Source: Oscheius onirici (Eukaryota > Nematoda > Chromadorea > Rhabditida > Rhabditidae). Taken from it: DNA of 64,000 bases. Shown one piece after another: positions 33,642-46,364 of the stretch (within the stretch, counting starts at the first letter, position 1; each line of letters opens with the position of its first letter). A model generated the notes under the pieces. It was not told the origin of the DNA and did no database searches. It was given only the letters and a program-made list of their open reading frames with translations. The stretch is from NCBI GenBank assembly GCA_932521025.1, contig OW051470.1, forward strand, positions 2,838,501 to 2,902,500. Direction: 5' to 3'. The translations under genes were made by a program, and so were the position numbers.

Positions 33642-35524
33642 ATGCGACTCATTCTGACTACCTCACTCTTGGCGGCTCTGACTCTGGCTGACCCACAGAT
33701 TGCTAACACTAATGGTCAGTTACAGTAGAATACTGTACTATTGTTGTGTGAGGCAGCAAAAAACGCAAAATTATTTTGAAATTGGATCGAAATGGGACTA
33801 GACAAACATCTTGATTGCAGCATTATCCCGCAACGACCGGTTCTCGGGGGATCGTGGTCGGGGACAGGATTAAGCTGTAATTGTCGAGGCATAAAAAGAG
33901 ATCAAAGTATGGAAATACTTGAAGACATTTTTGAGAACACTTTGTGATAGATTTTAGGCAGTCATCACTAGGTTCTAAAGGATGAGAAACTGTTTAGAGG
34001 GGAATTTCGTGTGTTAGCTGCATTAAACCTACAGAATCAGATTCTTATGTGGACGAAAGTTCATTTGAGTCATGTTTTTACAAAAGTAAAGCCAAGGCTC
34101 ATGAATTTCAGTAGTCTCGTCTGTTTACCTTTCTGTTAGACGGACATTTTCAAATGCAAAAGCTGCTGAAACTCGTCTCATTTCTGTTTTTCATACAATT
34201 AGGCTGATCATTAAGGAGCTTGACGAATAAAAGACTGTACTCTTTCCACCTGAGTTCAATCCTATTTTATCAGATATCGGGCAAAATAATAATAGCAACT
34301 CAATACAGACTGTGTCAAGCGTACTTCCAGTTGAGTTAGATGGAGGAAAATGTTCTTAACTGTTCAATACAAAAGTAAATTTTAGTGAACTCTTTCGATT
34401 CTGTCGACACGAATCTGGACGGAGCTGTCGACTTCAACGAGTTTGAAAAGTGGCAGAAGGCCAAGATTCTGGAGAGGAATGATGCCGTCATCAGAGGTTT
34501 GTTCGGCTCTATTCTCTGAACAAAAACATCAGGAATGTTCACCCGCTTCGACATCAACCACGACGGTAAACTCGATGTTCCCGAGTTCGTTCCTCTCGCT
34601 TATGAAGTCAGCCAGAAGCCAATCAACACCGCCGAACAGATCTTCAGAGTACGGAGACAGTCCTTTAAAACCATTTTTAATCTTTCCAGAACATGGACAA
34701 GAACGGCGACGCTACTGTCGACTTGGCCGAGGCCGCCGCTGCCAGGAAGCAGTTCGGAGCCGAGATCGTTGACGGTGTCTTGACTGTGGCCGATGTTAAC
34801 AGAGACGGACAGCTGACTTTCGACGAATTCGTGGCTCAGTTGAACTACAACCGACCGAAGAGCAAGGAAGAGGAACAGAGAGAAATGGCCGCTCAGCTGG
34901 TGACTGTAAGCCAGTTTTAAGGCGGATTGAAGACACGACTGTTTCAGGTCATTGACAGAGACGGCGACCAGAAATTGAGTGCTCAGGAGATTTTCAACTT
35001 TGCCAAGCAGTACAATAATGTGAGTTGGGCTACAAGAGACGATATGTGTTGTCTTCAGGGGAAGATTACACTTTAAAATAAGATAGAAAAGACTGATTTT
35101 TAAATTCTGTGGGTTACTGCTAAGAAGCACTGCCTAGTTCCTTTGTACGGGAGAGACCATAGACGTTGTTGGATACTCCGCTCGTCTGCGTATCTACGCA
35201 GCCAATTTCAAGTTCCAATTAAGTACCTTAGTTGAGTATCTAATGCTTCCAAATGGTCAGGTAACGAATTTTAAAGGACTGTACTTTTCTGGAGGTTCGA
35301 CATGGCGCGAAAAAAGTGTGAACATAGGATAAAAAGAGATTCTTGATTGTCCACATCGGATTCATTTGCCAATACTTCTGTTTCAGGTCTCGCTCCCCGA
35401 CATCCAGATGATCGTCGCTCGTCTGGACACCAATCACGACGGAGCTCTCTCAATGAACGAACTCACTCGTCTTTCCGAAGAAATCTCTCGCATGCTGGCC
35501 GTTCGTACTCCTCCTACCGTCTAA
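33642..35524 (+). CDS. Secreted six-EF-hand calcium-binding protein, 241 aa
   Basis: Six or more exons join in frame from MRLILTTSLLAALTLA (signal peptide, cleavage near residue 16) to the stop at 35522. Six EF-hand loops with canonical Asp/Asn spacing are visible: DTNLDGAVDFNE, DINHDGKLDVPE, DKNGDATVDLAE, DVNRDGQLTFDE, DRDGDQKLSAQE and DTNHDGALSMNE. Six EF-hands behind a signal peptide recall the CREC family (calumenin, reticulocalbin), but there is no HDEL-type ER-retention end; the protein ends RTPPTV and so may be exported. Introns 1 (about 670 bases) and 5 are long by local standards. Codons are strongly C-ending. Confidence 0.88.
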
Positions 35525-35698
35525 CTTCTTCCTTCTGCTCAAAGTGATCACGAGTTATCTGTACATAACAGAGAGACTAAATCTATCTAAATTTGATCAA
35601 CTTTATGAATTCTACAACAAACAATACGGCGAAAACATCCCTAACAATGAGAGAATGGGGCAAACAAATCAACAACATCTGACAGAAATAAGGGAGCT

Positions 35699-38600
35699 TT
35701 ACCGTCGTTTCTTGAAGCCCTTTGGCTTACGAACCTTGTGTTTCCGTGACGTTTTTGACTTCTGGCGGTCCTCTTCGTCCATATCTTCGAGCATGGCTCC
35801 GAACTGGAATTGGTTGATCGTTTTGTGAGAGAAAGAGGAAAAACCTGATCTCCAGCCATTTCGATGTCGTCGCCAGCAAAGTCGTCATCGTCACTGTCGT
35901 TGAGCTCGGATCGCGTCGGTTTGCGGGCAAACGCGCGTTCTTCTTCCTCGTCATCTTCCATTTCGTCGTCTTCCATCACATCGTCGTCATCTTCTTCTTC
36001 CTCGTCATCTTCATTTTCACCGAAATCTTCCTCGTCCTAAAGGGAAAATATTTGCCTTATTCGATGAAAAAGATGAGAATCTTCTCTAGTTCTCGGAATC
36101 AAACTAAGTTCCTATGCCAAAAAATGTACCATCCGAACGTCACTTTTGGAATGAAGAGCAATAAGTTTCGGACATAGAAGGTAAAGAATAATCAATAAAG
36201 AATGCAAAAAGAGTCGAAACTGACCTCCTCGACATCCAAGTCGCCATAATCGCTAAGCTCGTCATCTTCTCCGTCAGATTCGTCTTTCCTCTTGCCGCTC
36301 TTTTTCTTCTGCTTCTCCGATGAGAACTCCTTCGAGAAGTCGACGTCGTCGAAGATCTCGTTGGCTTCTCCCGGCTCAAAACGATCCAAAATAGCATCAA
36401 ATTCGTCCGAATTGACTGAGCTGATTTCCCAGTCGTCTTCCTTCTCTTTCGCCTCCTTCGGCTGGAATTTGAGCTGGGCAAAGCGGTGAAGATACCGCTC
36501 ATCTGGCGGCAGCTCGTCAGTCTTTTTCGAGAGATATTCCTGGAAAGCTATATGCTGAGTTTTAAATCATAAAACATACCTTTGACGTGATAGACAGAGC
36601 TTTGACTCCCCAAGGATCGTAGGCCTTCTTCCGCAGAACCTTGCTCGATGAGACAATCTTGTTCTCCTTCGGATTACGGTAGGCGAATCGGTCCAGGAAC
36701 TTCATCAGAGTAAAATCGTCAAGCGGGTCACCGCGGTAGTTTACTGGCTTGCCCTGAACATATTATGATGTTGAAGAAGAAAAACGTATAGAACTGTGAG
36801 ATATGTTTCAGCACGTACCTATATGCTGAATAGTTACCCAAGATTTTCAAGCAAATTCACACTTTAGCTACGTACCAGCCGCCCTCGACGACTTCGTCGT
36901 CTTTTTAGTCTATTCAAGAAAAGAACATTTTGTGAATCAAAGCGGATTTTTTTTTCAGCTGAGTAACATCTTTTCCTGCTGTGTGCTGTGATAAAAAAAG
37001 GGAGAAGGACAATGATCAGTAGTACTATTAGGGAAGAGGAAGAATATTCTATCTCAGACCTCTAACCAAGTCAACCGATCTCTTCCCCAGTTACCCGATC
37101 TCTCCTGCTCCCTTCCCCAGTCAACCGATCCTTTCTGATCCCTTTCCTAGTCAGATCAACCGGTCCCTTCTAATTTTCTAGCGGTTACCCTGACTCTACT
37201 CAAAACAATTTAGCAAAAATATTTGGCGAGGAGAGGAGTCGAACCCGAGTCATCTGGGTAACAGAGGCGACTCTTAACAATACACCAAAATTTCGTGGCC
37301 TCGGACAAACAAACATCCAAACAGAGTCCACGACGTGATTTCTTCTTTTTTTGAATACCACAAAATACTAACCTCAAGCATTTGCTGAGCGAAAACAGCG
37401 ACGGAAGGATGATAGTGCTTGGCCAGAAGAAGAAGTTCCGCATCGACGATTACGGTGGCGTCAATGAAGAGAGGATTGCGAGCAGCCTTGTCGTAGAGTG
37501 AACGAGCAATCTTGGCACTCTTGTGAAGCCATCCGCCTTTGACATTTCCGTTCAAAGAGCCTTTCAGCGGCCTCTTCTTGTCTTCGTCTTCAGATTCGAC
37601 CACATCAGGTTCGTCCTTCTTGATTTCAAGCTTCGGGACCGGCTTTCCATCGACACCAATATCCACATAGTGCTCTTCTTCGTCGTCATTCTCTAGATCG
37701 AGAGTCGTCGTTTTATTTAGTTCCTGCAATTCTTTTCGTATCTTTTTCTATTGAAAAATAACGCACATTGGCATCACGGACAGTAATGACCAGAGTTCTT
37801 CGTTCCTCGGCCAATTTCGAAATTAGAATGAGAATTCCAGCTGCTAGGGGAGGAGGTGCAGCTGCTGCTAGCTGCATTTTGAATTTTTTATAGAGCAAAA
37901 AATTAGAAAGTACCTGCAGGAGACGTTTGACAAAGGTCCGGACACGATTTTCCATCTGGTCAGTTTTGAGCGATTTGAAGAGCAGCAACATGAGTTGGTT
38001 GTAGCAGCTGATGGGGATCTGGTCATCTAGCTTACGATAAAGGGCGCTGTAGAATCGGTCGGCTAGAGATTCGCTGAAAATGATTTTTGCTATCAAAATG
38101 ATACTAAATAAACCTCAGGCTTTGAATTCGATGAAGTAGTTTCAACGTTTGAAGAGAGACGGAGAACGGGGCCGTGTTGACTACCCGGTACAGGGCATTG
38201 ATGTCGTCGTCCAGAAGAGCAGCATTTTCTGAATATTATAGCTTTTTAGAGCATAAAATCCACTTTAAATTGCTCCCAAGTCTCTGTCTGTGTGTCTGTC
38301 TGAAGCTTTTATTGAGGATAAAGAGGGGATCTTTGTGCGCAGATTACACATGGCAGGTAGTCGTACCAAGTTCAGACATGTCAGTATTCGGAGATTACGA
38401 AGTGTGAGAAATGCTTTTGCATTTGGTTGTTCCTAACAAAAAGGAATTGCAGGTAGGTCAAGCGGTACGGAGAGAAAGGCGGTGCAATTCTTGTAAAAAA
38501 AACCTTTGGCAAAGGGCAGAGCACGATTCGCCGCTCCTAATAGAATGCTCAATAGTCTATTGTTGAGCTCCTTCTCTCCTTCGGCATTGACTCGTTTCTG

Positions 38601-39924
38601 TGCCACGATCGTCTTGAAAAGACCGAAATAAATCTTGATGAGGTCGGTAGCTAGAGCCGCCTCGCTGGTCCGGAGCTCAATTTGCGAGAGGAAAGTGGCT
38701 GCGTAAAGGTGGGCTTTAGGTTGGACGTTTTTTCTGTAACAGAGGACTATTTAAAGCTAAAAAACAGGAATTTACCTATAAATGACCCTTTCGACCTCTT
38801 TGACAATGACGCTCTTCATGTTCGGCTGCTTGTTGGTCAGGTCTTCCAGTAGCCGAGCGACATGGGCACCGATGTGTCTGTTCGGATGGCCCAGTTTGTT
38901 GGTCAAAAGGGAAAGAAGAGCCTGTTCTGCCTCTGGCTTTTCGGCAAGCAGAGTCATAGCCGTTCGAAGAGAACGTTTCGCGAGATCAAGAACTTGTGCA
39001 GCAGCCAGAATCTGAACTTTGTTCATTTGGTAAAATTAAATGTGCTAAAATTCACCTCTAGCCCTCTCAAAAATCTGGCATACGTCTCTTTCAGCTGGTG
39101 TTCAAACATCCACAAAATGAGAATTCGTTTTCTGCTTTCCTCATTACTCGAGAGCTTGGCGAGTCTGCCCAGAGGTCTCTGAATTGGAAAAGTTAGTAAA
39201 TCATATGCTAAAATTACTCACAGCAGAGAAAGGAATAAGTTTTCTATTGCCCGGAAGGAAATGATTGACAAAAGTCTCCTCGAGAACGGCTGAAAAAAAA
39301 TATCAAAAAATATTATTTCTTACGAATAAGTTCCATTCCTTCTCTCTGAATCTTTTTTGTCAGCTGCGAAATCATAGCATCGGCATACGGCAGCGAATGA
39401 ATGGGACTATTGTGGATTTGAAGCTGCATGGCGGTCATTCTGTCGGCAGCTGTTCCTTTTTTGACGACGTTGAGAAGCCAAGACGCTTCTGATCCTCCTT
39501 GGCTCTTGGACACTGAATTGTGAAAGTTTCGAACAGAGAAAAAGGCTTACTTCTAGCGTATAGATCATTGTCCGTGGCCAAAAGTATGGAAGCCTCATCG
39601 AAAAGAATTTTATACGTCTCGGCTGAGACGTTGTCACTTGAAGTTTGAGCCTTCTCGTTGATCTGAAGATAACTTTTTAAAAAAGGGAATAAAATAGGAA
39701 AATACCTGATAATCGAACCATTTTTGGTCTTCGCGATGCTTCACAACCGGAGTAATGGCTTTTCGCTCCTTGGTATGGAATTTCTTTCCAATTTTACCAT
39801 TCGGAGTAACTATTTCCAGCTTCGTTTCATTCAAAATCTGAAATTAATCGACTTGAGGCGGTGTGGAGAGAAAACTAACATGCTTCTTTTTGAATTTGTT
39901 AGCCTTCTCCGGTTTAGTCAGCAT
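35699..39924 (-). CDS. NOC1/CEBPZ (Mak21) ribosome-biogenesis protein, about 900 aa
   Basis: About sixteen exons on the minus strand join in frame from MLTKPEKANKFKKKH (39924) to the stop at 35699. The CBF/Mak21 core is recognisable in REGMELIPVLEETFVNHFLP, LIPFSARPLGRLAKLSSN, ERVIYRKNVQPKAHLYAA, GGWLHKSAKIARSLYDKA, HPSVAVFAQQMLEGKPVNYR and DPLDDFTLMKFLDRFAYRN. The C-terminus is very acidic (runs of Asp/Glu) and ends in a basic VRKPKGFKKRR tail, as usual for this family. The protein should act in the nucleolus in 60S pre-ribosome assembly and export. Two introns carry repeats (about 37228-37300 and 38281-38345). The start is divergent from histone H4. Confidence 0.9.
37228..37300 (-). repeat. 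tRNA-like (B-box containing) sequence in a NOC1 intron
   Basis: The minus strand has TGGTGTATTGTTAAGAGTCG followed about 30 bases later by the B-box-like GGGTTCGACTCC, resembling a Glu/Gln/Asp tRNA. The T-stem and acceptor stem pair poorly, so a degenerate tRNA or a tRNA-derived SINE fits better than a working tRNA gene. Confidence 0.45.
38281..38345 (+). repeat. Dispersed repeat, copy 1
   Basis: Shares TCTCTGT...GTGTGTCTG...ATTGAGGATAA...CTTTGTGCGCA with 53116-53170 in the same orientation. It lies in a NOC1 intron and has no coding capacity. Confidence 0.7.
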
Positions 39925-40405
39925 TTTTACCCTGAAAATAATTGCTGAGTAAAAAATAATCTTTGAGAAAAAAGGACAAAAAGAAATGGCGAATAGGAAC
40001 GTTTAGGATGGGCAGATACGCAAGTTTGCGTTTCAATGTGGTAAAAACAAAACGAGACATTCGAAAAAAGATCGAAATTCTTTGAGTATTTAACAAGGTA
40101 CAAAACGGAAGGAAACAGGTTGAATAAACGTGAAATAAGCACCGCTGTCAGCCTAAGCAACGCAAAACTGCATCGGTCTTGCTGGGAGGAAAACTGAGGA
40201 ATTTTGAATTGGCGCAATTACCTGATTTTCAGGGTTTTCCAAAGTACCGTAATACCGGCTACAACCGCTCGCTTCTTGTCCTAATTTTTTTCGCTGGGTC
40301 TTGTTCTGTTTTTCTGCCAAAAAGTGTTTCAACGTTGTTGTCGCCCCTCTTACCGTCTTTTTCCTTTAAAAACCTGCCCAAAACTTCATTTTCAGCAATC
40401 CAACA
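39925..40405. promoter_or_regulatory. Divergent promoter region of NOC1 and histone H4
   Basis: The two starts point outward across 481 bases. Both starts follow TTTCAG acceptors, so the true transcription starts lie inside this segment. No TATA or histone-type element was firmly identified. Confidence 0.45.
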
Positions 40406-40917
<512 letters not shown>

Positions 40918-41003
40918 TTCGTCGCTTCCAGTCGTTTCACCATTTTTGGCAACCACTTCAAACCCAACCGTCCTCTTCAGGGCGATACATCTTTATCTCG
41001 TAC

Positions 41004-41009
41004 AATAAA
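41004..41009 (+). terminator. Poly(A) signal of the H4 gene
   Basis: AATAAA 86 bases after the H4 stop; no histone 3' stem-loop was seen between them. Confidence 0.65.
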
Positions 41010-41141
41010 TATCTGCCGTACTCATTGTTGTTGTTATTAGCTGTAACCAAAACTTTTTTTAGTCTGAATTGAAGACTAGGTTGTTTTGAAACAATCTTTA
41101 TGTAACAGAACCAAATTGTATCTACATTCCCGTTGTGTGAC

Positions 41142-42263
41142 CTAGTTTTCCTTCTCTTCCTCGCTGAGATCCATTGACGTAGTCGTTTCACTATCGTTGC
41201 TCATCCTACGTTTTCGACGAAGAAATCTTCTCTCCTCCGTCAATACTCTTTTGATCTTTTGGAGTTCTGCGGCTGGGTCGAGCCCTTTTTGTTTCTAAAA
41301 TCCTGTTTGGTCATACTTTGCTTCCCAACTTGCATTATACTTTCGCAACTGCCATTCAGCAAAGTTGTAGTGGGGCTCCCAAGAATCGAACCGCGGGTGT
41401 GCGTAAATCTGAAACAGTGGATGGTTCAGTCTTTTGAGGTAACTTACCCCTGCCCATTGCACAAGATAATAAAGGGTCACATTGTTCGCTGATATCCGCC
41501 ATTGGTGATCCCTGATTACTTTCATCGGGAAAATGTCGTCGTCCTGAAATAATCTCTTCTTTACTAATCTTTGGCTGTGTTATTTCAGCAAGATCTTTAG
41601 AACGTAACATTTACAACGTCCTATATATATATATATATATATATTTGACCGGTCAATTTCAACTAGTTCTGGTCAATATCAACAGCTGGTCAATTTCAAC
41701 TGCAACATATACATTCGTTTGCTAGCTGAAAGTTTAGTTAGCCCTTGAAATTCTCACTGTTTAGTCAGAGTCATAAACCAGTCACCCAAATAAACTCATT
41801 TTCATTGAGTGAAAATGTTTTTATTTAGGTGACTGAGGGGGAAAGAAAATGAGTAAGCGAGAAACGCTGATCATCGGCCATTTTAAAATACTTTCCATTA
41901 AAAACACAGAAATAGAACCAAACTGTATTCTGCGAATTTAGACTGTGGAAGGTTCGGTAATTGAGTACATGAGGTACCTTTTAAAATGAATATTTGTTAT
42001 AGGGAACTTCCCCGTTTTGAAAAATAAGGCCAGGATTAGAACAGCGAATGATTTCGATGTTCTATCTCGTGACCTTGTTTACTACCAAAAATCAGCCTCA
42101 AATATTTCTGTCTAACCATTTAGAGTGCCTTTATCTAACTCACGTTGTATTTCTTGGCTCTGTTACTGGCAATAAGTTCCCTAAGTTGTCGGTCTTCCTT
42201 TACAAGCTTCAGCATGTTTTTCTGCTCCCTTAGCTCCTCTAGACTTCGCCTAGCACGGGGCAT
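41142..42263 (-). CDS. Small chromodomain protein, 147 aa, with a GC-AG intron
   Basis: Exons 42263-42144, 41543-41448, 41408-41334 and 41294-41142. Residues 1-40 are a charged helix. Residues 41-97 form a chromodomain: DIFPMKVIRDHQWR, YYLVQWAG, then FDSWEPHYNFAEWQLRKY, matching the three strands and terminal helix of HP1-type modules. Two of the usual three aromatic cage positions are aromatic (F in DIFPM and W in QWAG); the third (Y after WKG) is replaced by I. A lysine/arginine-rich and then acidic tail ends SEEEKEN. Intron 3 (42 bases) starts GCAAGT rather than GT; only that donor keeps the long coding tail in frame. It probably binds methylated histone, but this is inferred. Confidence 0.82.
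41623..41645. repeat. (TA)n microsatellite
   Basis: Uninterrupted TA repeat inside intron 1 of the chromodomain gene, next to repeated words TGGTCAATTTCAACT; the reverse of the adjacent GTTGCAGTTGAAATTGACC recurs near 45915. Confidence 0.8.
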
Positions 42264-44289
42264 AGCTAACTGAAATGAAAAGAAGAGTCCAAATATAGCA
42301 GAAGGGAAGTGGAGCTCGAGGCGGAGAAGAGAACGCCGGAGCGGCCCCCGATAGAGGCCCCGAGTCGCGATCTCGAAAGCACATGCTACGCGATTGTGAA
42401 ATCGCACAGCTGGGCAGGGGAGAGAGGGCAAGTGCGGGTGTTTTCCCGAATGAGGCAGTGTGTGGAGACAGGACAACAGGGCAAAAAAATATAGCAGAGA
42501 GAAGGATCTCTGCATAAGGAAGGTTATCTGTCTGGCTGCTCTGTCTTATCTGTCTGGCTGTCTGGCTGGCTTTGCAAACTTTGTCGGCTGCAATGAGACA
42601 TGTCGATGCTGTGCAATGCGAAATGTTACAAAATGTTTTGAAGGAAATTGAAATGTCTAATTTTTTTAAATGTTGGTGACACCAACATTGCAATGTCATT
42701 ATTGACAAAGAAAGATGACAGAGATTCCCAACACGGGTGGAGAAGGTTTTAGACAGTCTTCTATTTATAAAAATTTACGTATTTAGACCACACTAATTCT
42801 GGAGTAGTTTACGTACTTACGGACCTCATGGTGAATGCAACCCCCCTAATGTTTGGCTTCCTCGTGTTTCTGTTGTTCAGTTCTGGCGTACACGAAAAAA
42901 GCAAATAACAAACTACAAGCCGTCTGACTCTTTATAAAATCGTGCTGGTTGTAGGAGTCCGAGAATTAATTATTGACCCTCTGGGCCATAAAAAAATTCT
43001 ATATGAGATATTACAAAACGGTAACATGCCCCCTTTTCTCTACATTTGGGCTGTTTCGTGTCAAAAACTCAGACACCTAGCTGCCCCAACTCAGACCATC
43101 TACATGTTTTGGCAAAGTTTTGAACCAAGGTCCTTCGCGCTCTCCTACCTATATCCCAGCCTTCCTTCCTGCGTAAAAAAACAAATTCCATTGGCGCTGG
43201 ATGACCATTGGTGATGCCAACTACCGCCACGAGTTCCATTCTTGAGAAATGTTTCGTCGACTCCGATTTTGGCCCAATTTCAGCTCCTCCTTTCTCGGTC
43301 ATCTTTTAACCGTTTTCAATTCAATCACGTAATAATTCTTTAACAAAAGAGTTTTATCACTCGAATTTGGAACGCCTATCACCAACAATGGTCTTTGTGT
43401 GCCCTGATAAGGATAAAAGGTCAGCACAATTTTTTTTTGCACAGTGCGTTAGTCTATCTTATGGCTGAAAATTAGGTGGCCCAGAATCGTGAACCAGAGT
43501 TCCAGACCTTTTTGGCAGTCAACAAGGCTAAACAGCATCAGGTTGATAACCTTCTTCGTGATGCACCCATCAGGATGGAGTGCTGGACTACGTCGAATTC
43601 TGTCGTCTGCTGAAGCACAGCGCCGACAGAGAAGACGAATCTAAATCTTAGGAGAATTATTGGTTTCATTTGAACATTTGTGATTTTATAAACAATTTTA
43701 CTTCTTGTGACCTTATTACTGAGAAAAAAAAATCATTCTCCTCTTCAGTCTTTTTTTTACGAAATGCAGAAATTGGCTGAAAAATACGCCGGGTCTTGCC
43801 GTGAACGTGTACTGTAGCTCGGTCTTTTCATAATTTGAAGAGGGTCAAATCCTAAATATAGGGCGTTTTTTTTTCACCCGTTGCATCGTCTAATTTTGGT
43901 TAGGGACTTTTCTTAGAATTTTTTTTAAGAAACGTTGTGGTCGAATTTGTTGACCGTTGCTTCTTCTATAATGTGTTTTGTGAAGTAGTCGCCGTGTCAT
44001 TACAAACCCGGTACTATAAAAATATTTTGAGAAAAAAATCGAAAGAAAACCATGCCACAATTTTTGTTAGGAAACACTTTCTAAGAAAAGTCGCGGTAAA
44101 CTTCGACCGTGACTTTTCTTAGAATTTTTTTCTAAGAAAAGTTCCTAACACTCTAATTTTGATGTTTCCAACTTCAAAAGTGAGAAATGAAATGCGTCGT
44201 GAGAAATTTTTCGACCGAATTATGTTCATCGAGATTCTTCTTTTTTTTTTTTTCAAAGAAAGGTAAATGCCATAATTTAGATCGTGGAA
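42264..44289. other. Intergenic; possible broken EF-hand fragment
   Basis: Near 43388-43652 an ATG frame (MVFVCPDKDK) is followed by a coding-like stretch, and a separate frame ends DGVLDYVEFCRLLKHS, which looks like half an EF-hand. The pieces are in different frames with no intron long enough to join them, so this may be a decayed gene. Upstream, 42270-42700 is GC-rich and probably promoter of the chromodomain gene. Confidence 0.35.
43899..44152. repeat. Fold-back element with GTTAGGRACTTTTCTTA ends
   Basis: The left end GTTAGGGACTTTTCTTAG and the reverse complement of the right end GTTAGGAACTTTTCTTAG match, with further internal palindromes around CTTAGAATTTTTTT. A related GTTAGGGACTTTTC end sits alone near 60166. 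No coding capacity. Confidence 0.65.
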
Positions 44290-45671
44290 ATGGATCCAGA
44301 TAGACCACCATCGCAAGTTCATGGCAGCCACTCGAGCAGTCGTCTGATCCCTGCCTACGTTTGGTCTGGAGAGTTGCCACAGCGCAACTATGCAAATCCC
44401 GTTTTCTCCTGCAAGCTTTTCGTCGGTGGAGGTTTGTATGTTTATTTTGCAAGTCATTACTTGTTCTTCAGTGCCATGGGACATCACCGAAGATGCTCTG
44501 ATTGAGGCATTCGTCCCTTACGGAAATTGCCGTGTCGAGTGGCCTGGCGGTGCTCATCGTAGACCGCCGCAGCACAGGAATTCTTCTGTCCGCAAGGCTA
44601 ACGGATACGTCTACATCGTCTTCGAACAGGATCGCTCCGTGAAGGCTCTTCTCCACGACTGCAATGCATTGGGATCTGCTGGGGAATGGTTCTTCAAAAT
44701 CAAGGCCAAGCGCAACCAGACGATCGAGATCCGACAAGTCCAGATCATTCCTTGGGTTGTTTCTGACTCGGCCTTCGTCTTCGATTCTAGCTGCAAACTC
44801 GACATCAAGAAAACAGTAGATTTGCTAATTTGATTTTATAACGAACAAGTTTAGGTCTTTGTCGGAGCTCTTCACGGAATGATCACTGCTCCAATACTCT
44901 ATAGTATCATGGAAGAGCTTTACGGCAACGTCGTCTTCGTTGGTATCGACACGGATAAACACAAGTACCCCATTGGCAGCGCTAGAGTGACATTCTCAAA
45001 CCACAACTCGTATTTCCGAGCCATCGAATCGGCCTTCCTCGAAATTCGTACCAGCAAGTTCTGTAAGCTGACCTTTCTTACACATATTTCAACCGTTGAC
45101 TTCAGCGAAGCGGGTTCAAATCGACCCTTTCCTCGAGGATTCACAGTGTATGGTCTGTACGGCTTTGCCTGGACCTCTTTTCTGCCGTGATCGAAACTGC
45201 TTCCGTTACTACTGCAGCAGCTGCTGGGATGCTTCCCATCTGACTCGTCCTGAACTTCGTGCTCACCGTCCGCTCATTCGTAGCGCTCCGAAGAGTACTC
45301 GCCGCGAGGATTTCTCGCCAGCTATCAATCTCAGAAAGTAAGTTTTCATCCACACTTTGTTCACGACAAATGTCTAGCTGAATGATTCTACTTCATCAGG
45401 TTATCTTTTAGATTCGACGATTTCTCTGACAAGGATGTCAGCTTTACCCCGAGATTCCAATCCTATCGTCAGACTTCGCCGAACTCTCCTATCTTCCAAT
45501 CCATGTTAGTTTTGCCAACTAATTATTCTGAAAAAAAAACTTAGGATGGAGCAGACGTTCTTTGACTTTGCCCAAGGCGGAACTCTCTCCCGTACTGAGC
45601 GCGAACAACATTCTCAGCTCGAATCGCTCATCAACAACAACATTCTCAGCTTGAACCGTACCTTCCTCTAA
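44290..45671 (+). CDS. CPEB-family RNA-binding protein, short N-terminus, 381 aa
   Basis: Exons 44290-44431, 44472-44815, 44855-45062, 45106-45337, 45412-45504 and 45545-45671. RRM1 carries RNP2 KLFVGGVPWDI and RNP1-like [11 protein letters not shown]. The inter-[12 protein letters not shown] is typical of CPEB. RRM2 starts [13 protein letters not shown] and includes [14 protein letters not shown]-terminal ZZ-type zinc domain has [18 protein letters not shown] and following histidines. CPEB proteins bind 3' UTR elements and control poly(A) length and translation, mostly in the germ line. Only about 45 residues precede RRM1, far shorter than vertebrate CPEB1, so the regulatory N-terminal region is nearly absent; an unseen upstream exon cannot be excluded, although a TTTAG acceptor sits just before the start. 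Confidence 0.92.
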
Positions 45672-46095
45672 GTTTAGTTTATCCACTAGTTTTCTTCCGG
45701 TTTTCCAGTATCTTGTAACTAAGTTCTCACGTTTTGAAGTTGTTTTTCCTCGTTTTGTTCTCGTTGCCGTTACATTTCCCATTTTCAGTAAACATGATCT
45801 ATTAGAAGTATTTGGATTGTTCCCACAGCCATTGTGGTGTTAAGGACAGCCTGGATGTTTAGACCTTCTATCCATACCAACAGTAATATATGGGTTTATT
45901 ACGTTAGATATATGTTGCAGTTGAAATTGACCAGCCATTGATATTGACCGGAAATTTCACTTTTTCTGTTTTTATCGATTTTATTTTATTATTGTAGAAT
46001 ATCCTATTTGGAACGTTTTGATACCAAAACGACCGAAAAAAAAAATACACTGGAAAACAATTTCACAAGCCATGTTTGGTTGTTTTGGGCTTAGC

Positions 46096-46364
46096 TAGAC
46101 ATGGCTCCGGGCCGGACTGGAGATTCCAGGGCCGGCCCGGTCCCCAGACTTGGCCATCGGACCAAAAATGAAGATGGTCATATTATAGCGCATTCTAGAA
46201 CTAAATCAATGAATAATAATATTGTTATATTTTGTTGAACGTTTTTTTTTACTAAATATGACGAAAAAATGCAGCTTTTGGTCAAAAACACCCCTTTTTC
46301 TAAAATTTCCCCGCGGGCCGGGCTTCTACTTTCAGGCCCAAGCCCGGGCCGGCAGCCATGTCTA
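46096..46364. mobile_element. Second copy of the TAGACATGGCT MITE, inverted
   Basis: Ends TAGACATGGCT and AGCCATGTCTA; the interior matches the reverse complement of 32720-32993 (GC-rich CCGGGCC ends, CCGCGGG, AT-rich centre with GAATAATAATATTGTTATATTTTG-type core). Flanking 8-mers GGCTTAGC and GGCATCAT match only partly, so the target duplication has decayed. Confidence 0.8.
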
